From Jannaschia helgolandensis (lineage in GTDB: Bacteria; Pseudomonadota; Alphaproteobacteria; Rhodobacterales; Rhodobacteraceae), in the NCBI RefSeq assembly GCF_900109285.1, contig NZ_FNZQ01000002.1, positions 124,001 through 188,000 of the forward strand: DNA of 64,000 nt, read 5' to 3'. Positions 16,520 through 25,295 of this stretch are shown here, in pieces. Numbering within the stretch: position 1 is the stretch's first letter; every line of letters begins with the position of its first letter. A program made the translations under genes and the position numbers. The notes beneath the pieces were generated by a model. The model had not been told where the DNA came from. It did not search any database and saw only the letters and a list, made by a program, of their open reading frames with translations.

Positions 16520-17992
16520 TCAGGGATAGAGGTCGCCGAATTTCGCTTCCAGATAGGTCAGCAGCGGCTCTGCCGACAGGGCCTCGCCGGTGGCGTGTTC
16601 GATGGCCTCTCGTGGCGGGCGCAGGGCGCCGAACTGCTGCAGGTTCTTCCGCATCCAGCCGGTCGCCGCCGACGGGTCGCCGCGCGCCAGATCGGTATCC
16701 AGATCAGGGATGTCGCGCCGTGCGGCCGCCATCAGGCAGCCTGCGAACAGGTTGCCCAGAGAATAGGTCGGGAAGTATCCCATCAGCCCGACCGACCAGT
16801 GCACATCCTGCATGAACCCGTTCGACGGAACGTCGACGGCCACGCCGAAGTCCGACAGGAACCGGTCGTTCCAGGCCGTCTCCAGATCGCCGACCTCCAT
16901 CTCACCCAGGATCAGCGAGCGCTCCAGATCGAAGCGCAGCATGATGTGCAGGTTATAGTTCACTTCGTCCGCTTCGGTGCGGATAAATCCTGACCCGACA
17001 GCATTGACGGCGCGGTAGAAATCCCGCTCCGACCCGACACCTATATCGCCGAACACATCGCGCATCCGGCCATAGAGCCAGCCGCAATAGGCCTCGGACC
17101 GGCCCATCTGGTTTTCGTAGCTGCGCGACTGGCTTTCATGCACGCCCATCGACACGCCGCGTCCGATCGGGGTCAGCAGATGTGTGGCATCCACGCCCTG
17201 TTCATAGGTGGCGTGCCCGACTTCGTGGATCGCGGAATAGATGCAGTTGAACGGATCATCCTCGTCGACGCGCGTGGTGATCCGCACGTCCAGACCACTG
17301 CCCGAGCTGAAGGGATGGACCGCCAGATCCAGCCGTCCGCGCGTGAAATCATACCCGAACGCCGTCGCGATTTCACGCGACAAGGCCATCTGATTGGCCT
17401 GTGGAAAATGACCGGACAGGGTCGGTGCCTCTTCGGCCGCCAGTGCCCGCTCGCGGATCGCGAGCAGCCGAGGGCGCATCGCGTCGAACATGGTGGCCAT
17501 ATCGGCGGCGTTCCCGCCCGGCTCGTAATCCTGCATCAGCGCGTCGTAGGCATCCATGTTCGTGCCGACGGCCAGCGCTGCCCCCTCCTCGCGGCGCAGG
17601 CGGACCACTTCGGCCAGCACCGGCAGGAAGGCGGCAGTATCCTCGGCGGCACGAGCAGAGGCCCAATGCCCCTGCGCCAGCGAGGTGACGCGCGCCAGTT
17701 CCGAAGCCAGATTCGCAGGCACCTTGAGATTTCGGTGATAGCTGCGCCGCAGCTCCCTCAGGTTGGCGTCCCCGGCAGCGTCCGGGGCATGCGCCTCGTC
17801 CAGCCAGTCCCCCAGACGCGGGTCGGTGCGGCGCGCATGCAGCACCTCTTCCAGCGCGGCCATTTCCTCGGCGCGCTGCGGAGCGGAGCCGCGCGGCATC
17901 ACCGTTTCCTGATCCCAACCGGTCCGGCCAGCGACCTGTCCCAGAGCTTCGGTCGTGCGCTGGAACGCCATCAGATCGTCGTATGCGGGCAT
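16520..17992 (-). CDS. M32-family carboxypeptidase (thermostable carboxypeptidase 1 type)
   Basis: Zinc metallocarboxypeptidase removing C-terminal residues from peptides in the cytoplasm. 490 residues, the usual M32 length. The zinc motif HEVGH is visible in SAIHEVGHATYEQG, followed by the family segments GVSMGVHESQSRSYENQMGRS (second half) and the tail SVGLMGYFPTYSLGN. The ATG lies 4 bases after the ctaA stop, so both are probably in one operon with the TrmJ-type gene upstream. Biological substrate unknown. Confidence 0.93.
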   Translation of the reverse strand: MPAYDDLMAFQRTTEALGQVAGRTGWDQETVMPRGSAPQRAEEMAALEEVLHARRTDPRLGDWLDEAHAPDAAGDANLRELRRSYHRNLKVPANLASELARVTSLAQGHWASARAAEDTAAFLPVLAEVVRLRREEGAALAVGTNMDAYDALMQDYEPGGNAADMATMFDAMRPRLLAIRERALAAEEAPTLSGHFPQANQMALSREIATAFGYDFTRGRLDLAVHPFSSGSGLDVRITTRVDEDDPFNCIYSAIHEVGHATYEQGVDATHLLTPIGRGVSMGVHESQSRSYENQMGRSEAYCGWLYGRMRDVFGDIGVGSERDFYRAVNAVGSGFIRTEADEVNYNLHIMLRFDLERSLILGEMEVGDLETAWNDRFLSDFGVAVDVPSNGFMQDVHWSVGLMGYFPTYSLGNLFAGCLMAAARRDIPDLDTDLARGDPSAATGWMRKNLQQFGALRPPREAIEHATGEALSAEPLLTYLEAKFGDLYP

Positions 17993-17996
17993 CGGG

Positions 17997-19127
17997 TCAG
18001 GTCCTGACGGATTGGGGCAAGGGATATTTCGCGCGGTGCCGCGCGCGCACTGTCAGGCAGATCAGCAGGACGGCCCCGAACTGGTGCAGGATCGCCAGAT
18101 ACCAGGGGCTGGAATACATCACCGTTACGATGCCCAGCAGCATCTGAACGGAGGCCATCGCCAATACCCCGCCAAAGGCCACCGACGTCTTGAAATTCGC
18201 CGACTGCCGCGCCCGCCACCAGACGGCGAGGATGACGACGAACAGGACATAGCCTGTCAATCGGTGGAAGAACTGCACGGTGCCGTCGTTTTCGAACAGG
18301 TTGCGCCAGACCGGCTGCAACTCCCACATGCCAGGTGGGGTGAAGCCCCCGGCCATCAGTGGCCAGTCGGTGTAATTGCGACCTGCGTCGATGCCCGCGA
18401 CCAGCGCGCCCAGCAGAATCTGCAGCCCCGTCAGTCCGATCAGCCAGCTGGCTGCGCGTTTCAGCCGCGGTTCCGACAGGCGACGGGCCTGGATCAGCGC
18501 GCCCGCTGGTCGCGACAGCGACAGCAGGAACCACGCGATCAGCGACAGCAGCGCGAAGGCCCCGCCCAGATGTGCCGCCAGACGATAGGATGCGACGTCC
18601 AGCATCGACCCCTGCAGCCCGCTCGACACCATCCACCAACCGATCGCACCTTGCACCCCGACACCGGCCCCCACGATCACCAGCCGCCCTGTCCAGCCCG
18701 GCGGAATGCGTTTCGTCAGCAACAGGCCGAAAAAGCCCAGTGCCCAGATGACGCCGATCACCCGACCCAGTTGCCGGTGACCCCATTCCCACCAATAGAT
18801 GGACTGAAACTCCGACAGGCTCATCCCCTTGTTCTGAAGCTGATATTCGGGAATGGCGCGGTATTTTTCGAACTCCACATCCCAGGCTTCGGCGGTCAGG
18901 GGCGGCACGGTTCCGGCCACCAAGTCCCATTCCGTGATCGACAGGCCGGAGTCGGTCAGCCGCGTCATGCCGCCGACCGGAATGATGGCCAGAACCAGGA
19001 CGAACAGCAAGATCAGCCATGCGCGCACGGCCCTGCGCGACCCGCGCCTGCCTGCGTCGATTCCACCGGTTGCCGCAGCCGGGCGCGTCGTCGTCGCGAC
19101 CTCTTCGAATATCGGGCGTTTTGCCAT
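17997..19127 (-). CDS. ctaA: Heme A synthase (COX15/CtaA)
   Basis: Inner-membrane monooxygenase turning heme O into heme A for aa3-type cytochrome oxidase. 376 residues with eight membrane segments. The expected histidine ligands are seen in WWEWGHRQLGR, HLGGAFALL, FFHRLTGYVLF and ILHQFGAVLL. The conserved GMTRLTDSGLSITEWD motif after the first helix is typical of the alphaproteobacterial/mitochondrial type 2 family. It lies between the trmJ-like gene and the M32 peptidase on the minus strand with short gaps. Confidence 0.95.
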   Translation of the reverse strand: MAKRPIFEEVATTTRPAAATGGIDAGRRGSRRAVRAWLILLFVLVLAIIPVGGMTRLTDSGLSITEWDLVAGTVPPLTAEAWDVEFEKYRAIPEYQLQNKGMSLSEFQSIYWWEWGHRQLGRVIGVIWALGFFGLLLTKRIPPGWTGRLVIVGAGVGVQGAIGWWMVSSGLQGSMLDVASYRLAAHLGGAFALLSLIAWFLLSLSRPAGALIQARRLSEPRLKRAASWLIGLTGLQILLGALVAGIDAGRNYTDWPLMAGGFTPPGMWELQPVWRNLFENDGTVQFFHRLTGYVLFVVILAVWWRARQSANFKTSVAFGGVLAMASVQMLLGIVTVMYSSPWYLAILHQFGAVLLICLTVRARHRAKYPLPQSVRT

Positions 19128-19161
19128 GCTGTTCCCCTCGTCTGGGTGCTGACCTAGACCG

Positions 19162-19911
19162 TCAGCCCCGGTCTTTCCAGCGCACCATCTGTCGCATCAT
19201 GCCGTGAAATATCTGCACGTCCGCACGGGTAAGCGGCAACCGCGACCACAGGTTCCGCAGGTGCAGCTTCATCGCCGGGGCCCTGGCATCGGGCCAGAAG
19301 AACCCGGCCTGGTCCAACCGCTCCTCGAAATGCACTGACAGCGCGTCCATTTCGGCGTGGGTGGCCCAGTCAGTTCCGGCCAGTTCGACCTCCATCGCGG
19401 GCGGCATATCGTCCGAGCGACGCCATTCGTAGCCCATCAACAGCACGCATTGGGCCAGGTTGAGCGAGGCGAAGTCGGGGTTCGTCGGGACCGAGACGAT
19501 GGCGTTGGCCAGTACGATGTCGTCGTTCTCCAGCCCGGTGCGTTCCGGTCCGAACAGCACGGCAACCTTTTCACCCCTCGCACCGCGCTTGCGCGCCTCG
19601 GCCATTGCGGCCTCGGGCGTGAACACCGGCTTGGTCAGATCGCGGTTGCGCGCCGTGGTCGCGAAGACGAACGTGCAGTCTGCCACCGCCGCTTCGGTCG
19701 TGTCGCAGATCATCGCGTCATCCAGAAGCCGTCCTGCCCCGCTGGCCAAGGCCACAGCCCGTTCGTTCGGCCATCCGTCGCGGGGGGCGGTCACGCGCAT
19801 ATGCTCCAACCCGAAGTTCAGCATGGACCGCGCGGCGGCGCCGATATTCTCGCCCATTTGCGGGCGGATCAGGACGAAGGCAGGGCGCGGGTCGGGGGCG
19901 GGTTCGGACAT
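19162..19911 (-). CDS. trmJ: SpoU-family RNA 2'-O-methyltransferase, TrmJ type
   Basis: Probable tRNA methylase acting on position 32. 249 residues with a trefoil-knot SPOUT fold. The three SpoU motifs are visible: RPQMGENIGAAARSMLNFG near the N-terminus, FGPERTGL in the middle, and VSVPTNPDFASLNLAQCV. The C-terminal extension of about 75 residues matches TrmJ rather than TrmL or TrmH. It stands first in a minus-strand group with ctaA. Assignment to position 32 is from family knowledge. Confidence 0.85.
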   Translation of the reverse strand: MSEPAPDPRPAFVLIRPQMGENIGAAARSMLNFGLEHMRVTAPRDGWPNERAVALASGAGRLLDDAMICDTTEAAVADCTFVFATTARNRDLTKPVFTPEAAMAEARKRGARGEKVAVLFGPERTGLENDDIVLANAIVSVPTNPDFASLNLAQCVLLMGYEWRRSDDMPPAMEVELAGTDWATHAEMDALSVHFEERLDQAGFFWPDARAPAMKLHLRNLWSRLPLTRADVQIFHGMMRQMVRWKDRG

Positions 19912-20033
19912 GCCCGGCGCCTACCCCGCCTGCCCGGCACGCGCAACGGCGGATGCGGCCGAACGCACGCTGCGACCCGCTTGTCCTTGCATCCACGCAT
20001 GGGGTAGGTCCGGCGCAGCCAAGGGAATGCACG

Positions 20034-20645
20034 ATGACTGACATGCCGCAACTTTATCTCGTGACTCCGCCCGAAATCGATGCCGGGTTCGAGGCACGCC
20101 TGTCCGCCGTTCTCGATGCCCATGCAATTGTCTGCCTGCGTCTCGACCTTGCCACGCGGGACGAGGACCGCATCACACGCGCCGCCGATCTGTGTCGCGA
20201 CGTCGCGCATCGCTACGACGTGCCGCTGATCGTCACCGACCATGCCGCACTGGTCGACCGTCTGGGTCTGGACGGTGTGCATCTGTCCGACCCGAGATCC
20301 CTGCGTAAACTACGGACCGACTGGGGCCCGGACCCCATCATCGGGGCGTATTGCGGCACTTCGCGTCACGACGGGATGCTCGCCGGCGAAGCCGGAGCGG
20401 ATTACGTTGCCTTCGGACCCGCCGGAATTGCGTCGTTGGGCACGGGCGAACGTGCCGAGGTCGAATTGTTCGAATGGTGGTCGCAGATGATCGAACTTCC
20501 CGTCGTGGCCGAGGGCGCGCTAGACCCCGCCACGATCGAGGCGCTGGCACAGGCAACCGATTTCATCGCCCTGGGCGAGGAGATCTGGTCCACCGATGAC
20601 CCCGCCGCCGCCTTGACGCGGCTTACCGCACCGTTTCGGAATTGA
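20034..20645 (+). CDS. Thiamine-phosphate synthase family protein (ThiE-like)
   Basis: TIM-barrel protein of the ThiE/TenI family, 203 residues. Seen: LYLVTPPE at the first strand, VPLIVTDHAALVDRLGLDGVHLS, GAYCGTSRHDG where ThiE has IGxSxHs, and ADYVAFGPAG where it has DYVxxGPxF. The start at 20034 follows AAGGGAATGC. ThiE joins HMP-pyrophosphate and thiazole phosphate; the changed glycine-rich segment leaves open a TenI-like or degenerate role. Its 3' end overlaps the convergent olsA gene by 23 bases. No other thiamine gene is nearby. Confidence 0.75.
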   Translation: MTDMPQLYLVTPPEIDAGFEARLSAVLDAHAIVCLRLDLATRDEDRITRAADLCRDVAHRYDVPLIVTDHAALVDRLGLDGVHLSDPRSLRKLRTDWGPDPIIGAYCGTSRHDGMLAGEAGADYVAFGPAGIASLGTGERAEVELFEWWSQMIELPVVAEGALDPATIEALAQATDFIALGEEIWSTDDPAAALTRLTAPFRN

Positions 20646-21480
20646 CCGGCGAAATCGTTTCGGAAAAAGCCGCTTCGAACCCTGCGCGCACCGCCGCCTC
20701 GGCCGCCCGTGCCAGTGCCTTGCGGTCGGGGTAATCGGTGACGGTCAACGGCGCATGGTAAATCACTTCGACCATGCCATGCCGCGGGGCCGACAGCATC
20801 GCCAGCAGATGCGCGCCGAAGCTCTGATCGCCCCACCAGCCGTAGAATGTGACCGGCGCGCCAGCGGGCGCATGATAAGCCAGGGTGACTGGCTGCACCT
20901 TCATGTCGTCGGGCAAGTCGGTCGAATGGAAGGCCGCGAATAATGTCGTCTTGAACGGCAACACGCGTCGCCCGTCGGTGCTGGTTCCTTCGGGGAAGAA
21001 CAAGAGACGATGCCGAAGGCGCAAACGTTCCTCGAATACGATCTGCTGCGCGCGCGCATCGCGCCGGTCACGGCGGATGAAAACCGTGCCCGTGGCTCGC
21101 GCCAGCCAGCCGATACCCGGCCAGCCCGCGACTTCGGATTTCGATACAAAGTAAACCCGTTTCGATGCGTTGAGTGCAAATATATCAAGCCAGGATGCAT
21201 GGTTCGATACCACCGCTCCGGTGCCGTGCATCACCGACCCCCGCACATCGCGCCGCATCCCAAGGATAACGAAGGCAGCCTTGCAGACGCCCTGTGTAAT
21301 CCATGGCGTCACAGGGCGGCGCATTCCGAATGCCGGTCGCTCGATCAGGCGCACCGTGAGAAGTAAAAACAACCCGCCGAACACAATGCCGCCCAATGCG
21401 CCCCCACGCAGGACGGTGCGCAACCAGCCAAGCGGACCGGGCGTCACCACGGGCGGTTGCGGCGCGTCGTCCCAGATCAT
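20623..21480 (-). CDS. olsA: Lyso-ornithine lipid O-acyltransferase OlsA (PlsC family)
   Basis: Membrane-associated acyltransferase adding the second acyl chain to lyso-ornithine lipid, a phosphate-free membrane lipid. 285 residues. Catalytic HX4D is seen in SNHASWLDIFAL, and the acceptor motif in FFPEGTSTDGRR. An N-terminal hydrophobic helix (GGIVFGGLFLLLTVRLI) is present. The start overlaps the olsB stop (ATGA), giving the classic olsBA pair; without olsB it could equally be a 1-acyl-glycerol-3-phosphate acyltransferase. Confidence 0.85.
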   Translation of the reverse strand: MIWDDAPQPPVVTPGPLGWLRTVLRGGALGGIVFGGLFLLLTVRLIERPAFGMRRPVTPWITQGVCKAAFVILGMRRDVRGSVMHGTGAVVSNHASWLDIFALNASKRVYFVSKSEVAGWPGIGWLARATGTVFIRRDRRDARAQQIVFEERLRLRHRLLFFPEGTSTDGRRVLPFKTTLFAAFHSTDLPDDMKVQPVTLAYHAPAGAPVTFYGWWGDQSFGAHLLAMLSAPRHGMVEVIYHAPLTVTDYPDRKALARAAEAAVRAGFEAAFSETISPVNSETVR

Positions 21481-22199
21481 CGCGGCAGTCCGGGCAACGC
21501 GACACGCGACAGATCGAGGACCATGCAGACGTCGACGGTATTGAACGCCCGGTCGATATAGGCCCCGTCCCCGACCTGCGCGCCCGCCCGAAGATAGGTC
21601 TTGATCAGCGCGGGCACGCCCGCCATGGCCGACCGGGGCGCTTCACCCTCGATGACGACCGCGCCATCCCCATGTGCGACCGGCCGCAGGCTTTCCGGGG
21701 CCAGCGCCGCGTGTCGCAGACGGCGCAAGCCGGGCAGATGGCGGGTCAGGTCGGCCCCTGGAAAGGAAGCTGTGCCGACTGCAAATGCAATGTCATGACT
21801 GTGAAGAACGTTTAGCAAGCCTTTGAAAAGAATAAATCCTGCCATTCCATTACGATAGGCAGGATGCAGGCAGGCCCGCCCGGCCTCGGCAAGCGGGCGC
21901 CCGGCGGATTTGAGCGCCGACAGATCGAATTCCTGTTCGGTATAAGCGGTGCCCAGTCCAACGCGGAGTGTCGCGACGACGCCTGCGGCGGGGTCCGCCG
22001 GATCACGCAGAATGACGTGATCGCAATCGGCATCGAAGTCATCGCCCTCCAGCCCCTCGCCCGCCAGACCACCGGCAACCGGACCACCGGCGGTCGGAAC
22101 CGCACCCAGTTCCTCGACGAAGACAGCATGTCGCAGGCGTCTGGCCTCCCGGATCGCATCGGGATCGCGGGTGACGGTCAGGGTCAGTCCGGGCTGCAT
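21477..22199 (-). CDS. olsB: L-ornithine N(alpha)-acyltransferase OlsB
   Basis: First enzyme of ornithine-lipid synthesis: transfers a 3-hydroxyacyl group from acyl carrier protein to ornithine. 240 residues of the GNAT-like OlsB family. Recognised by REARRLRHAVFVEELG near the N-terminus, the DDFDADCDHVILRD segment, and EAGRACLHPAYRNG, with a C-terminal VPALIKTYLRAGA typical of hemolysin-like acyltransferases. The ATG at 22199 starts the conserved part; its ribosome site is weak. A long GC-rich inverted repeat lies in its leader. Confidence 0.85.
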   Translation of the reverse strand: MQPGLTLTVTRDPDAIREARRLRHAVFVEELGAVPTAGGPVAGGLAGEGLEGDDFDADCDHVILRDPADPAAGVVATLRVGLGTAYTEQEFDLSALKSAGRPLAEAGRACLHPAYRNGMAGFILFKGLLNVLHSHDIAFAVGTASFPGADLTRHLPGLRRLRHAALAPESLRPVAHGDGAVVIEGEAPRSAMAGVPALIKTYLRAGAQVGDGAYIDRAFNTVDVCMVLDLSRVALPGLPR

Positions 22200-22213
22200 G
22201 ACCGGCTGATTAG

Positions 22214-22264
22214 GCCCCGGCCCGCCCACGCGCAAGCGGCGAAATCCCGAGTCCGGGCCGGGGC
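22214..22264. repeat. GC-rich inverted repeat in the olsB leader
   Basis: Arms GCCCCGGCCCG (22214-22224) and CGGGCCGGGGC (22254-22264) are perfect 11-bp complements separated by 29 bases. They lie 15-65 bases upstream of the olsB ATG, so a transcript starting further upstream would fold here. It could be a leader structure or a terminator for transcripts from upstream. Confidence 0.5.
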
Positions 22265-22321
22265 AGACGACAGGGCGTAAAGACTCTGGTAACCATTTGC
22301 TGCAAGACAAGAGACTGATGA

Positions 22322-22350
22322 GCGTCCGGTCGGGTCTATCGACCGGACGC
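22322..22350 (-). terminator. Hairpin at the end of the DUF3553 gene
   Basis: Perfect 11-bp stem, arms GCGTCCGGTCG (22322-22332) and CGACCGGACGC (22340-22350), 7-base loop. The stop codon of the DUF3553 gene lies in the loop. No T-run follows on the minus strand, so termination would be of the weak-U type, or the structure protects the 3' end. Confidence 0.6.
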
Positions 22351-22536
22351 CCCCCCCTGATCGAAGACGGGCTGCAAGATGACGCGTTTACCATCCAGAA
22401 CCTGTTTGCCGACATGTTCGAAGTTCACGGTGATACGGCTGTCGATACAGGATTGCACCTGTCCCAGCCCCCAGTCGGGCTGGGCCGGGTTCCGCACCAG
22501 CATGCCGGGTTCGAGAAAGGAGTTGGGGTCAGTCAT
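22336..22536 (-). CDS. DUF3553 domain protein
   Basis: Small protein of 66 residues consisting of a single KOW/CarD-like DUF3553 domain: FLEPGMLVRNPAQPDWGLGQ followed by ITVNFEHVGKQVL. The domain is small and beta-rich; in other proteins it is found fused to helicases. Function of the free form is unknown. The start at 22536 (MTDPNSF) was chosen over a longer frame because the domain begins here and the longer frame would run into chpT. It is divergent from chpT with 15 bases between starts, so the promoters must overlap the genes. Confidence 0.8.
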   Translation of the reverse strand: MTDPNSFLEPGMLVRNPAQPDWGLGQVQSCIDSRITVNFEHVGKQVLDGKRVILQPVFDQGGASGR

Positions 22537-22551
22537 GAACGGGGCCTGCGC

Positions 22552-23181
22552 ATGAGGGATTCTGTGGATCAGGACATGTTCGATACTGCGGAGGGACCTG
22601 ATCTTCTGGCCCTGCTTGGATCGCGGCTTTGCCACGACCTCGTCAACCCCATCGGAGCGATCGGCAATGGGCTGGAACTGCTCGAGATGACCGACGGCGA
22701 TGGCATCGAGGAGATGGCGCTGATCCGCGCGTCACTGACCGCCGCGATGGCGCGGATCCGGTTTTTCCGGTTCGCCTTCGGGGCCGGGGCTGATAATGCG
22801 CAGGTGCCCGCCCGCGAAATTCGCGAGGCGCTGGAAGAGATGTATGGCACCACCCGCACCAGAATTCTGTGGCGTGACGAGGAAACCCGCCCCCGGTCCG
22901 AAATCCGTCTGGCCTGCCTGGCGCTCAATTGCATCGAGGTGGCGACACCCTGGGGAGCGCAGATCGAAGTAACGCGCAATAACGCGGCCTGGGTGCTGCA
23001 TGTCGACGCCAAGCGCCTGAAGATCGACGAGACGCTGTGGCAGTGTCTGGGTCGCGGCGATCTGCCCGCCGATCTGAAAGGGTCCGAAGTGCAGTTCGGC
23101 ATCCTTGCCCGCGCTTCACGCCGGTTGCGCCGTCCGGTTTCGGTCAGCGCCGACGATTCCCACCTTAGCCTGATCGTCTAG
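22552..23181 (+). CDS. chpT: Histidine phosphotransferase ChpT
   Basis: Phosphotransfer protein carrying phosphate from the kinase CckA to CtrA (and CpdR) in alphaproteobacteria. 209 residues. The DHp-like helix holds the phospho-histidine in [21 protein letters not shown], and the rest is a degenerate ATPase-like domain without ATP motifs, ending [15 protein letters not shown], as expected for ChpT. Two ATGs are possible, 22552 and 22576. Its partner cckA is in the same window at 50042. In Rhodobacterales this pathway controls motility and gene-transfer-agent release more than the cell cycle (family knowledge). The stop overlaps the convergent carbonic-anhydrase gene by 4 bases. Confidence 0.88.
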   Translation: MRDSVDQDMFDTAEGPDLLALLGSRLCHDLVNPIGAIGNGLELLEMTDGDGIEEMALIRASLTAAMARIRFFRFAFGAGADNAQVPAREIREALEEMYGTTRTRILWRDEETRPRSEIRLACLALNCIEVATPWGAQIEVTRNNAAWVLHVDAKRLKIDETLWQCLGRGDLPADLKGSEVQFGILARASRRLRRPVSVSADDSHLSLIV

Positions 23182-23696
23182 CGCGCCTTCAGGCCCTTGC
23201 GGAACCGTGCCGCATTCGCACTGTAACCCTGCGCCGAAAGCAGCAGCTTATCACGGGCTGCGGCATCCAGTTCCCGCACCACCTTGCCCGGTGCGCCCAT
23301 GACGAGGCTGCCATCGGGAATGACCTTGCCTTCGGTGATGAGCGCCCCGGCACCGATCAGACAGCCCGCGCCGATCACCGCGCCATTCAGCACCGTCGCA
23401 CCCATACCGATCAGCGACCCGTCCCCGATGGTGCAGCCGTGCAGCATCGCCTTGTGCCCCACCGTCACATCAGCCCCGACGGTCAGCGGAAACCCCATAT
23501 CTGTATGCAACACGCAGTTTTCCTGCACATTTGACCGCTCACCCACGACAATAGGTTCGTTGTCACCGCGCAACGTGCTGCCGAACCAGACGCTTGAGCC
23601 TTCGGCCAGCGTTACATTGCCGATGACATTCGCATTTGGAGCGACCCAGGCATCGTCGGCCAGGATTGGTGTCACGCCGTCCAATTCATAGATCAT
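23178..23696 (-). CDS. Gamma-carbonic anhydrase-like protein (YrdA/CaiE family)
   Basis: Left-handed beta-helix protein, 172 residues, made of hexapeptide repeats such as [12 protein letters not shown] and ALITEG. Histidines that could bind zinc are in [12 protein letters not shown] and the preceding NCVLHTD, so a metal site is plausible. Family members hydrate CO2 or have unknown substrates. The ATG overlaps the gmk stop (ATGA), so it is co-translated with gmk. Confidence 0.88.
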   Translation of the reverse strand: MIYELDGVTPILADDAWVAPNANVIGNVTLAEGSSVWFGSTLRGDNEPIVVGERSNVQENCVLHTDMGFPLTVGADVTVGHKAMLHGCTIGDGSLIGMGATVLNGAVIGAGCLIGAGALITEGKVIPDGSLVMGAPGKVVRELDAAARDKLLLSAQGYSANAARFRKGLKAR

Positions 23697-24346
23697 GTCG
23701 AGGCCCTTTCCCGAAATTCATTGTTCAGCGCGCGGGTAAAACCCGTCAGCCAGGGTTGCCGGTCCCGCCGCAAACGCTCCGCCGCCAGAATGGTCCGCAG
23801 CCGCGTTTCGCAGGCATCCGGATCATCGTTGACCAACACATAGTCGTATTCCGCCCAATGACTGATCTCCGCTTCGGACTTCGCCATCCGGTCTTCGATA
23901 ACATCGTCGCTGTCCTGCCCGCGTTGGCGCAACCGGCGTTCCAGTTCAGCGATGGAGGGCGGCAGGATGAAAATGGACACCACGTCCCGACCCATCGACG
24001 AATTCCGGATCTGTTGTCCGCCCTGCCAGTCAATATCGAAGATCACGTCGCGCCCCGCCGCCAGCGCCGTCTCGACCGGCGCGCGGGGGCTGCCGTAATG
24101 GTTGCCAAAGACCTCGGCATGTTCCAGCATTTCGCCGTCCAAAACCATCTGGCCAAAGGTCTCGCGGCTGCGGAAATAATAATGCTGACCCTCGACTTCG
24201 CCGTCGCGCGGCAGTCGCGTGGTGGCTGAAACCGAAAACGTCAGGCTTGTGTCCCAGGCCATGAGTCGCTGCGCCATCGTCGATTTTCCTGCGCCGGACG
24301 GGCTGGACAGGATAATCGCCAGGCCGCGTCGCGTGCCCTGGTCCAT
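23693..24346 (-). CDS. gmk: Guanylate kinase
   Basis: Phosphorylates GMP to GDP. 217 residues from the start at 24346. P-loop [10 protein letters not shown] near the N-terminus; GMP-binding segments [20 protein letters not shown] and FGNHYGSPR; lid region [17 protein letters not shown]. An alternative ATG at 24361 has GGGGGGAGA only one base before it, which is too close, so the internal start that matches family length is preferred. It precedes the carbonic-anhydrase gene. Confidence 0.93.
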   Translation of the reverse strand: MDQGTRRGLAIILSSPSGAGKSTMAQRLMAWDTSLTFSVSATTRLPRDGEVEGQHYYFRSRETFGQMVLDGEMLEHAEVFGNHYGSPRAPVETALAAGRDVIFDIDWQGGQQIRNSSMGRDVVSIFILPPSIAELERRLRQRGQDSDDVIEDRMAKSEAEISHWAEYDYVLVNDDPDACETRLRTILAAERLRRDRQPWLTGFTRALNNEFRERAST

Positions 24347-24587
24347 GCTGCGTCGTTCCATTCTCCCCCCGCGTTCCGGGTGCTTCGGGACGGTCCCGTT
24401 ACCCAAATCCTGCCGAGGGCCTAGCCTCTCGGATTTCGTGCGGCAAGAGATCGCCGTCATTAACTAATGGTAAAGGAATTGCGGGCAATTTGGCGAGACA
24501 TGCCTTATTTCTTCTCTTGAGCGGTGTAGCAGGTGGCACCACGATCCGGTTCAGGATCGGGTGCGCCCGGTTTCAGGGGAAGGTGGA

Positions 24588-25295
24588 ATGGCAGGCAAGG
24601 ACGAAATTCGCGGACCAAATCCGGTTCGGACCAATGACGTTCGGGACTTCACGGGGCTTCGAATGATACGCAGATCCCCCTTGCTGGAAGAGACCTGGCG
24701 CTATTGGACCTCGCTGCGCACCGGGACTGACCTGCCGCGCCGGTCCGCGCTGGACCCAAAGGCAATGTCGCGCATTCTGGGCCACGCGATGATCCTGGAT
24801 CAGGTACGCCATGGCACCGTTCGCGTCCGCCTGGGCGGCAATGTCATGCATCAGGTGATGGGCATGGATGTGCGTGGCCTGCCGATCCGGGCATTCTTCG
24901 ATCTGGCCGACCGCACCCGCGCCGTCGATCTGATAGAACAGGTCTTCGACACGCCATCGACGCTTGAACTGGACCTGATATCCGAAGGCTGCGACGGACT
25001 GATGACGGGACGGATGCTGGTGCTGCCGCTGCTGGATGCGACGGGCGCGGTGACCAAGGCGCTGACCGTGATGGTGACCGACCGCGTGATCACCGATGCG
25101 CCGCGGCGCTTCGCGGTCACGAATGCGACACTTGTGCCGGTCGACGGGGCGGCAGCTGCGCCCCGGCAAGGCCTGCTTCGCCGCCGCGTCACAGATCATC
25201 ATCTGCCGGTCGAGATCATGGCCGGCATGGCCGAGGACGCCGCGCCATATGCGACGCGGCCGTCGCCTGTCCCGTGGCTGCGGGTCGTCAAATAA
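24588..25295 (+). CDS. PAS-domain protein (PAS_5 family), possible stand-alone sensor
   Basis: 235 residues. The middle resembles the rhodobacterial/rhizobial PAS_5 family: LPRRSALDPKAMSRILGHAMIL, VRVRLGGNVMHQVMGMDVRGLP, then LVLPLLDATGAVTKALTVMV. No kinase, cyclase or DNA-binding domain follows; the last 60 residues are low-complexity and basic. AAGGTGGA before the ATG at 24588 decides the start. The gene overlaps the convergent membrane-protein gene by 8 bases. Ligand and output are unknown. Confidence 0.8.
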   Translation: MAGKDEIRGPNPVRTNDVRDFTGLRMIRRSPLLEETWRYWTSLRTGTDLPRRSALDPKAMSRILGHAMILDQVRHGTVRVRLGGNVMHQVMGMDVRGLPIRAFFDLADRTRAVDLIEQVFDTPSTLELDLISEGCDGLMTGRMLVLPLLDATGAVTKALTVMVTDRVITDAPRRFAVTNATLVPVDGAAAAPRQGLLRRRVTDHHLPVEIMAGMAEDAAPYATRPSPVPWLRVVK

